A DNA stretch of 64,000 bases from assembly GCA_019358985.1 (NCBI GenBank), contig JAHHIJ010000024.1, positions 35,659-99,658 on the forward strand, read 5' to 3'. Both the position numbers and the translations under genes were made by a program. This document shows, one piece after another, positions 58,107 through 64,000 of this stretch. The notes under the pieces are model-generated. The model searched no databases, was not told the origin of the DNA, and worked only from the letters and a program-made list of their open reading frames with translations. Within the stretch, counting starts at the first letter, position 1. Every line of letters starts with the position of its first letter. This stretch comes from Tolypothrix brevis GSE-NOS-MK-07-07A (lineage in GTDB: Bacteria > Cyanobacteriota > Cyanobacteriia > Cyanobacteriales > Nostocaceae).

Positions 58107-59168
58107 TCAATTTACCTTGAGAAATAGTATTAGATAAATTTGTACCTCAGTAGGATGCGGAGCGCGTTTCGCGTAACGCACTCCTGCTTCTTCTAGAACG
58201 TAAACAGTACCCGCAGGAACTGCATAACGTCCTCTAGAAAGCAATTTAGTGTCACCTTTCCCTCCCAACCGATAACGAAAGGGTATTGGACGATCAGTGA
58301 AAAGTGCTTCTACTTTCCAAACTGTACCTTCGTTGATTTCTTCATCTTGATTCTTAGCTGTTTGCAAACAAACAGGTACTCGCTTTGATAAACGATTGGA
58401 ACCCCAAACCGCAGGTGTAATTAAAGCAAAGCTAGTTTTTACAGGTTCAAAGAGCAAATTAGCGATCGCACTACAAATAGGTTCGCATCGCACATCAACC
58501 ATATGTCCCTCACCACCAAAGCGATACCAACCGGGTTTGAGTTCGGTATTGGAGAGATAAACTAAACAAGTTCCAGCATCCATCTGCACTGAGTTTTCTA
58601 GAAACAAACTCCCTTGCTCTTGATAATTTCTAATCGTATGTCGTTCGTTTTCTTCCAAATGTGGATGCAAATGTGATAAAAATTTCCAAGGATTTCTCTG
58701 GATTTCTTCGGGATTATCCCAGTTATTAATCCCTAACCAGGTATTACTCTCGTATTTATCGGTGGGACTTTTACCTTCTCTATTTAACCATGCTTGTTTT
58801 TCTTTGTCCCAACTCAAGCGATCGACAATTTTCCCATCTTTAACTAAATAATTCTTTGGAGTTGGTACATAAAAATTTTGTTCGGTTGATGTTAGCTCAT
58901 CTACATTCCCCCAAAATGGTCCCGCTAGCATCAAATCGCGGATATCTGCGTCTTTTTTGGAAGCTGCAAATAAACCCGATAAAGTTGCAGCACTGGGAGG
59001 AAAATGAGTACCAGAACGTCCGACTAAATTCTCTGGTGATAGGAATCTTCCCGCACTTCCGTAGAGTAAACCCAAGGGTTCAATGATGATTAAATGGGTA
59101 AAAGGAGGAGGATATTTTTCTTTCGTTGTATTTTCTGACACATTATCTGTAGTTTCTACTGCTGACAT
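58107..59168 (-). CDS. cmr3: Type III-B CRISPR protein Cmr3, altered C-terminus
   Basis: 353 residues. Cmr3 (Cas5-like RAMP) caps the 5' handle of crRNA in the Cmr complex. Family landmarks: HLIIIEPLGLLYGSAGRFLSPE, HFPPSAATLSGLFAA, LAGPFWG, YVPTPKNYLV, HTIRNYQEQGSLFLENSVQM and LSRGRYAVPAGTVYVLEE. After that the last 27 residues (AGVRYAKRAPHPTE...) are encoded by a dispersed repeat plus a shifted frame. The likely original tail, NLSNTISQGKLILRRYGLEP, is readable in another frame to a stop at 58060. Starts 13 bp inside the end of cmr2. No cmr1, cmr4, cmr5 or cmr6 follows. Confidence 0.85.
   Translation of the reverse strand: MSAVETTDNVSENTTKEKYPPPFTHLIIIEPLGLLYGSAGRFLSPENLVGRSGTHFPPSAATLSGLFAASKKDADIRDLMLAGPFWGNVDELTSTEQNFYVPTPKNYLVKDGKIVDRLSWDKEKQAWLNREGKSPTDKYESNTWLGINNWDNPEEIQRNPWKFLSHLHPHLEENERHTIRNYQEQGSLFLENSVQMDAGTCLVYLSNTELKPGWYRFGGEGHMVDVRCEPICSAIANLLFEPVKTSFALITPAVWGSNRLSKRVPVCLQTAKNQDEEINEGTVWKVEALFTDRPIPFRYRLGGKGDTKLLSRGRYAVPAGTVYVLEEAGVRYAKRAPHPTEVQIYLILFLKVN
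58152..58185. repeat. Dispersed repeat inserted in the 3' end of cmr3
   Basis: AGGATGCGGAGCGCG / GCGTAACGCACTCCT, a quasi-palindromic GC-rich sequence of a type seen scattered in cyanobacterial spacers. It interrupts the Cmr3 reading frame. Confidence 0.55.
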
Positions 59169-60844
59169 AGGTGAAATCCTACTTTCGCAAGGTTAATAAT
59201 CCAATTAGTTAAAGCTTTGTTGACTTTGTTTTGGTCGATTTCTTGAGAATTTTCCAGGAAATAACTTTTATCTTCGCCTAAAATTCCCGCATCAATCTTG
59301 ATTAAATCTGCTTTTTCTGGATGTAATTGCTTATTTTTATCTTTGATTACATCAAGATGCTTGGGAAAATATATTTCCACTAAACCCAATACCACATCCA
59401 AACCATCATCATCGAAAGCATGACGGGATTCTAAGACTGCGACATCGTTATATATGTGCGTCCAGTTTTGTTTCCCCTCTCTATCCCGATAACTCGACAA
59501 CAAACCAGCTTCTAACAACCACCAGGGACACACCCATTCTAAGTGATTACCGTTATTAAATAAAATGCGGAAAGCAATCCTGTCTCGTCCATTACTTTTT
59601 GCTGATTTTTCAGCATCTCCACAATGTTGCAATACATCCCGTTGCGGAATACCCGGAAAAGCCCAAACAAAACCAACACTAACAGTAATCTTCTTTTGTT
59701 CGTTTTTATTGACTTTATTTTCGTGCCAAATAGACGTTTTAAACTCGCTAAACCAATCAACATAATACCTTGGTTCTAATTTATCTCCGGAATCATCTTT
59801 ATCATAAAATACACCTAAAAAATCATCACCCCCTGCATAAATAACCCGACCCATTTTAAATGGTTTATTTTTGAACCATTTACCCCAATCTCGCATTTCT
59901 TTACTAAAAGCATGAGTTTTTTCTGGGTATTTTTTCAGATAATCACCAGCTTTATCACCATCCCCTTGGAACCAACCTTGAAAACCTCTATCTTGTTGCG
60001 TTTCACTATCAATTTTGTTCTTGTATTTATGTCGATTTAAATCTTTAAAAGATGACGGATGTAAATCTTTTGATATTTGTTTAATTTCTTCAATGAGCGC
60101 TTCAATATTTGCACCATCTTTGCCGAAAGTAAATTTAAAATGTTCAATTAAATTTTGAGAAACGCTTTCATAGGTAATCATTCGCTTGATTAACTCAGGA
60201 ATGCTGAGTTCTTCCTTTGGGTCGATAAATGATTCTCCTAATTTATCGCTGAGTGCTTTGTACAAAGCTGTGACATCTTGCTTTTCTTGCTGGTAGTCGT
60301 ATTTACGAGCATCTACAATTTGACCCAGTTTTGGATATGCGATCGCATCCGCACCAGAAAGGGTAGAACTCTCACCTTGCCAGTTTATCCCAGTCCAATC
60401 ACGTCCGCGTTTTTTCTCATTAAACTTTTCTCGAACATCACTTATAGTATCACCTGGATTACCTTGAACCCAGAAAAATTCCCATGCATATTTCGTCCAC
60501 AAACCCCAACTTCTTCTCCAAGATGTGTAATCACCTTCGACATTTTCCTCAATCCATTCACGACAGGTTTCCGTAACACATTCCCAAGCTTTATTTAGTG
60601 CATACTCTGCTTTTTTTTCTGGAAAATCACCCTCAATAATAATTTGATTGGGCATTCCTTGAGTGATATTTGGTAAAGCTGGAGAAATAACTTCACAACC
60701 ATATTGTTTTGCAGCGTTACAAATCACCCAAGATAAATATGAAAGTAGATAAGAACTTCCATACAAATCTCGCAATTTCCGCGATTTCTCGATAAACCCC
60801 TGCACAGGTGAAAAGGTGATTACAGTGTAGATTTTGTTTGTCAT
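59156..60844 (-). CDS. cmr2: Type III-B CRISPR Cas10/Cmr2 protein, short form
   Basis: 562 residues from ATG 60844 (MTNKIYTVITFSPVQGFIEKS). Cas10 is the large subunit that makes cyclic oligoadenylate in type III systems. The Cmr2 N-terminal motif SPVQGFIEKSRKLRDLYGSSYLLS, the GDGDKAGDYLK segment (about 294) and the cyclase motif YAGGDDFLGVF (GGDD at about 338) are intact. No N-terminal HD nuclease motif is present, and the protein is shorter than typical 800-1000-residue Cmr2. It overlaps cmr3 by 13 bp. The upstream Csx3-like fragment is on the same strand. Confidence 0.88.
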   Translation of the reverse strand: MTNKIYTVITFSPVQGFIEKSRKLRDLYGSSYLLSYLSWVICNAAKQYGCEVISPALPNITQGMPNQIIIEGDFPEKKAEYALNKAWECVTETCREWIEENVEGDYTSWRRSWGLWTKYAWEFFWVQGNPGDTISDVREKFNEKKRGRDWTGINWQGESSTLSGADAIAYPKLGQIVDARKYDYQQEKQDVTALYKALSDKLGESFIDPKEELSIPELIKRMITYESVSQNLIEHFKFTFGKDGANIEALIEEIKQISKDLHPSSFKDLNRHKYKNKIDSETQQDRGFQGWFQGDGDKAGDYLKKYPEKTHAFSKEMRDWGKWFKNKPFKMGRVIYAGGDDFLGVFYDKDDSGDKLEPRYYVDWFSEFKTSIWHENKVNKNEQKKITVSVGFVWAFPGIPQRDVLQHCGDAEKSAKSNGRDRIAFRILFNNGNHLEWVCPWWLLEAGLLSSYRDREGKQNWTHIYNDVAVLESRHAFDDDGLDVVLGLVEIYFPKHLDVIKDKNKQLHPEKADLIKIDAGILGEDKSYFLENSQEIDQNKVNKALTNWIINLAKVGFHLCQQ

Positions 60845-60977
60845 AGACAATAGGCGATTGCGCCATAACTATTTTACTGATTGGCTCTAATGATCCTGAA
60901 TTCAGTTCATTAATTTATACATTAATACGAAGGCTAAAGCTTCTATGCTTTGCTTATTAGGCTATTTCGGTAATTAT

Positions 60978-61067
60978 TAAACATCTCCGAAAATGAACTA
61001 TGCGTTGTCCACAACCCTTGTATAGACGAAGAATTTCGCGTCTCTACATTTTTTCCGGAGATGTCTA
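60978..61067 (-). repeat. MITE-like element, family 1
   Basis: 90 bp, TAAACATCTCCGAAAA at the left and CCGGAGATGTCTA at the right, with an imperfect internal palindrome (core GAAGAATTTCGCG) and ATGCGTTGTCCACAACCCTT in the reversed orientation. It separates cmr2 from the Csx3-like fragment. Confidence 0.7.
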
Positions 61068-61106
61068 TTTGGATTCTCTTCGATTTCACATTTCTTCAAG
61101 ATTTTC

Positions 61107-61475
61107 TTAACACTTCGTCAAATGAATCAACACCTCAGCTAATGCTTGCACCATCGGACGAGTTGCTAGATTTTCTCCCCGCTTCAAACTATGCACGCTA
61201 CCTGTGAGTAAAGGTGCTTTTTCGAGCAATTCGCTTGTTTTCTCTTGCCAACCATCAGCAAACAAAACTTCATCTTCCACAGCATCTAACTGACTGTGAA
61301 TCTTTCCAATGATTTTTAGCCCTAGTAGTTGACAAAAGTCTTCCCACTCTGCAAATTTATTTACATCTCCCGACAAAATAACTGCGTGGGTTGCTGGCTG
61401 CATAATTGTCTTATTTTCTGGTGAAGTTTTGCCGCCAACATCAATAATATTTATTAACTGGGTTTCAACAACCAT
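61107..61475 (-). pseudogene. Csx3-like C-terminal fragment abutting the CRISPR array
   Basis: 122 codons. The peptide LINIIDVGGKTSPENKTIMQ, ATHAVILSGDVNKFAEWEDF and TGSVHSLKRGENLATRPMVQ resembles, as I recall it, the C-terminal extension of larger cyanobacterial Csx3-type (cyclic-oligoadenylate ring nuclease) proteins; the identification needs a profile search. The N-terminal part is absent. The first five codons (MVVET) are read from the complement of CRISPR repeat 1, so the coding sequence stops being native at the repeat border. An internal ATG at 61403 would give 98 residues. Confidence 0.5.
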
Positions 61476-61640
61476 CCCGGCTAGGGGTGGGTTGAAAGTT
61501 AGCGAAGTTAAGTTTCAGCGCATATCTGATAAGTTTCAACAACCATCCCGGCTAGGGGTGGGTTGAAAGAACAGTTTGCTCCCGCTCTCCAACCAGGGTT
61601 CGAGTTTCAACAACCATCCCGGCTAGGGGTGGGTTGAAAG
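61462..61640 (+). CRISPR. CRISPR array, three 37-nt repeats, type V-K-like repeat
   Basis: Identical repeats at 61462-61498, 61533-61569 and 61604-61640: 5' part GTTTCAACAACCATCCCGGC, 3' part TAGGGGTGGGTTGAAAG. Two spacers of 34 nt (61499-61532 and 61570-61603). This repeat is the kind I know from cyanobacterial type V-K CASTs, where the spacer follows GTTGAAAG. No cas12k, tracrRNA, cas1, cas2 or cas6 was found nearby. Read on the plus strand, the array points to the transposon end and tRNA-Pro. Confidence 0.95.
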
Positions 61641-61670
61641 TATTATTTTAGTTTTCATCATTACAATTTT

Positions 61671-61704
61671 GTGAAGAGGGTTGAAAGGCGCACTTCGTTC
61701 GGGA
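61671..61704 (+). ncRNA. Delocalised homing crRNA: half repeat plus 17-nt tRNA-Pro guide
   Basis: 61671-61687 keeps only the 3' half of the repeat in degenerate form (GAAGAGGGTTGAAAG). The next 17 bases, GCGCACTTCGTTCGGGA (61688-61704), are identical to tRNA-Pro bases at 61939-61923 on the minus strand; position 18 mismatches. The target is preceded by GGTA, matching the GTN PAM of Cas12k. A truncated repeat with a short tRNA-matching guide outside the array is the known homing-guide design of type V-K CASTs. Confidence 0.85.
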
Positions 61705-61774
61705 TTTATCCTGAATATTTGCAGTTATATTAGAGTTTGGTGAAGGTTAAGCTTGAACCAGCCCCATAAAAAAG

Positions 61775-61886
61775 TCGGCGACATTAATTTGTTAACGACT
61801 ATCACAGCAAGTTCGACGACATTAATCTGTTAACAACGACATTAATTCGTTAATAACGACATTTAATTAGTTATTCGACATGTACA
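61775..61886 (-). mobile_element. Left end of a type V-K CRISPR-associated transposon (remnant)
   Basis: The end reads TGTACA at 61881-61886 and, inward, four copies of a CGACATTAATYTGTTAACRA-type motif at 61779, 61817, 61837 and 61857 (the last three spaced exactly 20 bp). A TGTACA terminus with tandem TnsB-type sites is the CAST end structure. It stops one base before the tRNA-Pro discriminator position, 53 bp from the PAM. The opposite end was not found by eye, and no tnsB, tnsC, tniQ or cas12k lies in the window. Confidence 0.8.
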
Positions 61887-61887
61887 A

Positions 61888-61961
61888 TCGGGATGACTGG
61901 ATTCGAACCAGCGGCCCCTTCGTCCCGAACGAAGTGCGCTACCAAGCTGCGCTACATCCCG
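61888..61961 (-). tRNA. tRNA-Pro (anticodon CGG)
   Basis: 74 nt. Acceptor arm CGGGATG pairs with CATCCCG, followed by discriminator A; D arm TAGCGCAGCTTGGTAGCGCA; anticodon stem CTTCG/CGAAG with loop TTCGGGA, so the anticodon is CGG; T arm contains GGTTCGAATCC. CCA is not encoded. It is the target site of the neighbouring homing guide. It is flanked by a CAST end at its 3' side and a tyrosine-recombinase gene beyond its 5' side. Confidence 0.95.
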
Positions 61962-62032
61962 CCACAAGAATGGCATATCATACACAGCATAACATGACGG
62001 GTAACAATTAACCACGTTCCTCCGCTCCTCCT

Positions 62033-62060
62033 GTAGAGAGCCGAAATTTCGCCTCTCTAC
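62033..62060. repeat. Palindrome variant GTAGAGAGC core CGAAATTTCG
   Basis: Arms GTAGAGAG/CTCTCTAC instead of GTAGAGACG, upstream of the integrase promoter region. Confidence 0.55.
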
Positions 62061-62158
62061 AACTTCCAATTTGTCTGGAGCTTGCTACCATAAACGAATG
62101 TATATCTCCATAAAAGCGGATTGTGACTGTTAAACGAGTCCGGTTGCGAGTAAATGCT

Positions 62159-62224
62159 ATAATGCTCATTATACGGTTTATATAACCGTTCTATAACCAA
62201 CTTTGAGCATTATTTGAGCATTAT
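62159..62224 (+). promoter_or_regulatory. Operator-like repeats over the integrase start
   Basis: ATAATGCTCA (62159-62168) and two direct copies of its complement TGAGCATTAT (62204-62213 and 62215-62224). The last covers the start codon. Between them is the palindrome ACGGTTTATATAACCGT (62173-62189). Suggests autoregulation or recombinase binding. Confidence 0.5.
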
Positions 62225-63650
62225 GGCAAACAGCGATAAAGTACCCAACAGTAGGGCATCCAAGGGTACTGTGAGCATCAGGTTAGACAGTGGGAGTGTG
62301 AAAGCTTGCTTCCCTAGAACGCACTTCGCAGATGAAAAACAACTTAAGCTAGCAACAGGTATCCCTAACGATGCTAACTGGGAAGCGACAGCTAACAAGC
62401 TACAACGACGGTTACAGCTAGAGTTAGAAGAAGGCAAGCTTGCTACTGCTGACGGTAGCTTCAATGTAGAGCGCTACCGTGAGATTCTAGAGGAGTACGG
62501 GTTAAGGGCAAAGTTAAGGGTAGTTAAGTCAGTTACTACGTCTGACGGGCAATTACCCCCCAAGCCAGAGTTAAGTATCTTGGAAGTCTGGGATATGTAC
62601 TGTGAGCATATCAAGCCTAGACTCGCAATAACTACTTATGAAACTATTTACACGGGAGATTACAGACGTTACCTTTGTTCCGCTATTAATCAAGTAGGAG
62701 AAGATTCTCTATCAATTAGAAATTGGTTAGTTACTAATCGCGATCCTCATAATGCCAAAAAAATATTAAGTCTTTTAGGTAAGGCTTTTGCTTTATCAAT
62801 TCGTCAAGGTAGATTTTTCGGTCAAAATCCTTTTGAGGGATTAAGTGAAGAAATACAAGACAAAAAGCGAATTAAAGAAATTAATCAAAATGACTACGAT
62901 GAAGATAAGCAAGTAGAAAATAAAAATTTAGCTTTTACTTGGGATGAAGCTGAAACTATAATGGAATTTCTGAGAAATTCAAATAACGCAAAGTTTAGTC
63001 ACTGGTATCATTTTATAAGTTTCAAATTTTTAACAGGGTGTAGGCAAGGTGAGGCTATTGCTTTATGGTGGTGCGATATCAATTGGGAGAGAGAACATAT
63101 TTTAATCAGACGTTCATACAGTAGTAGGTTAAAAAAATTTAAACCTACCAAAAACGAAACAACGCGAATTTTTCCTATGCCTAAAAACGGTAGACTTTGG
63201 AATTTATTAAAAGAATTACCTTTGGGTAATCACAATGAAGTTGTTTTTAAGAATCGAGAGAATAGCACAATTCATCATTGTTCCTTTGGGGATAACTGGA
63301 AGGGAACGACGGCTCTTAGGAAAAATAAAACCTATAATTATCCCGGAATATGCCAGACATTAGTAAATGAGGGTAAATTATCCAAATATCTACCCTCATA
63401 CAACACACGACATACTTTCATTACTCATCAAATTTACGACTTGGGGCGTGATAAAGACATTGTTAATGCTTGGTGTGAGCATAGCGAGAAAATATCGGTT
63501 AAATACTATCGAAACACTGCTAACATAGCAACACAAATTAACCCTGAGTTCCCAGCTAATGACCTATCTAGCCAAAAGTCAAAAGTAGAGGCATTAGAAG
63601 AGCAAATAGAGCAAATGAAGGCAATGATTGAAAAGTTAACCAACAAGTAG
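62223..63650 (+). CDS. Tyrosine recombinase / site-specific integrase
   Basis: 475 residues from ATG 62223 (MANSDKVPNSRASKGTVSI). N-terminal arm-binding-like region (to about 125), core-binding domain (about 125-230), catalytic domain with Arg in FLTGCRQGEAIAL, box II YNTRHTFITH, EHSEKISVKYYRN with the His and probable nucleophilic Tyr, and a C-terminal coiled coil (VEALEEQIEQMKAMIEKL). Such integrases drive phages or islands into tRNA genes. It lies 260 bp from tRNA-Pro on that gene's 5' side. Element partners are outside the window. AT-rich codon use and operator-like repeats fit mobile origin. Confidence 0.9.
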   Translation: MANSDKVPNSRASKGTVSIRLDSGSVKACFPRTHFADEKQLKLATGIPNDANWEATANKLQRRLQLELEEGKLATADGSFNVERYREILEEYGLRAKLRVVKSVTTSDGQLPPKPELSILEVWDMYCEHIKPRLAITTYETIYTGDYRRYLCSAINQVGEDSLSIRNWLVTNRDPHNAKKILSLLGKAFALSIRQGRFFGQNPFEGLSEEIQDKKRIKEINQNDYDEDKQVENKNLAFTWDEAETIMEFLRNSNNAKFSHWYHFISFKFLTGCRQGEAIALWWCDINWEREHILIRRSYSSRLKKFKPTKNETTRIFPMPKNGRLWNLLKELPLGNHNEVVFKNRENSTIHHCSFGDNWKGTTALRKNKTYNYPGICQTLVNEGKLSKYLPSYNTRHTFITHQIYDLGRDKDIVNAWCEHSEKISVKYYRNTANIATQINPEFPANDLSSQKSKVEALEEQIEQMKAMIEKLTNK

Positions 63651-63680
63651 TAAGCTAAAATCACGAAAGTAATTTCATTG

Positions 63681-63712
63681 ATACCCCTACAACGTTGTAG
63701 GGGTATTTTTTG
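63681..63712 (+). terminator. Strong Rho-independent terminator of the integrase gene
   Basis: Perfect 13-bp inverted repeat ATACCCCTACAAC/GTTGTAGGGGTAT followed by TTTTTT. Confidence 0.85.
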
Positions 63713-64000
63713 TGTGTTTGAGTAAATCACTTAAAGTGATTTGAAAATACTAAACAACTAACTCAATTACTTACTTACTTACTTTTTTAACTAGGTTATT
63801 ACTTACTAAGGTTTTACTTTAAGTGATTACTTTAAGTAAAAATTTTATAAACAAACTAAGCTAACTAAAGTTATTAGGACTTACGCATTGACAAAGTTGT
63901 CAAAAGGTGAAGTGAGTGAAAACAGGGAAATTTTCGGGCGATCGCTAATTGACAGGGGTATTGAAAGACGGATAATACCTATGTTGTCTTGATGATCTAG
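63713..64000. other. AT-rich region with palindromic operator-like sites
   Basis: No gene supported. AAATCACTT-A-AAGTGATTT (63724-63742) is a palindrome; ACTTTAAGT occurs twice near 63817-63837 in related context (AAGTGATTACTTTAAGTAAA). TTACTTACTTACTTAC lies near 63769. TAGGACTTACGCA at 63875-63887 is a transposable-element end, directly followed by the palindrome TTGACAAAGTTGTCAA (63888-63903). Confidence 0.5.

Noticed and set aside
60905..60930. Possible right end of the CAST (CATTAAT repeats)
   Set aside because: Two ATTAAT words only; no TGTACA terminus or 20-bp tandem sites.
61462..61640. Array assigned simply to the neighbouring type III-B genes
   Set aside because: The trailing half repeat with a tRNA-matching 17-nt guide, the GTA PAM and the TGTACA end are specific to V-K CASTs; the cmr genes lack their other subunits and face away.

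Overview
The window looks like chromosomal DNA of a filamentous cyanobacterium of the Nostocales type. The evidence is the very many GCGATCGC (HIP1) octamers, the cyanobacterial forms of dnaN, leuS, minCDE and PhoH, a phytochrome-like multi-GAF kinase, a TPR serine/threonine kinase, a two-partner-secretion cluster with a CHAT protein, Uma2 and DUF2887 proteins, and a dense load of short palindromic repeats. I do not assign a genus.

Layout. 1-5.9 kb: end of a response regulator, a Rieske oxygenase, and a copper-type P-ATPase divergent from a MerR regulator across a MerR-type promoter. 5.9-17.7 kb: PEP-CTERM protein, dnaN, GAF histidine kinase, ArsA/Get3-like ATPase, small conserved proteins, DUF2887 protein, leuS. 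18-23.3 kb: GNAT protein and a pair of dynamin-like GTPases. 23.4-30.3 kb: coupled sugar kinase and nucleotidyltransferase genes, Uma2, phosphoesterase, Tat-exported LD-carboxypeptidase, Lin0512 protein, glutamate dehydrogenase. 30.5-33.8 kb: two small membrane proteins and a kinase-TPR protein. 34.2-48.6 kb: two-partner secretion cluster of one TpsB pore, two TpsA exoproteins and an exported CHAT/TPR protease-like protein, with a ten-copy hairpin array between tpsB and the first tpsA. 49-57.3 kb: Uma2, fasciclin protein, four-carbon sugar acid kinase, minC-minD-minE, transglutaminase-like protein, PhoH. 57.3-64 kb: accessory region.

The most notable part is 61.4-62 kb. A three-repeat CRISPR array is followed by a degenerate half repeat and a 17-nt guide identical to part of the adjacent tRNA-Pro(CGG) gene. 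The matching site has a GTA PAM. Next comes a transposon-like end (TGTACA terminus with 20-bp tandem binding-site repeats) that stops one base before the tRNA 3' end, 53 bp from the PAM. This is the arrangement of the left end and homing guide of a type V-K CRISPR-associated transposon (CAST). No cas12k, tnsB, tnsC or tniQ is present. Behind the array there are instead type III-B leftovers: cmr2, a cmr3 with a disrupted 3' end, and a Csx3-like gene fragment whose start codon lies inside the first CRISPR repeat. A tyrosine recombinase occupies the other side of the same tRNA.

A second theme is a modular palindrome (arms GTAGAGACG/CGTCTCTAC, variable core). It occurs about twenty times, alone, in tandem, and inside at least three different families of roughly 90-113 bp elements with terminal inverted repeats.
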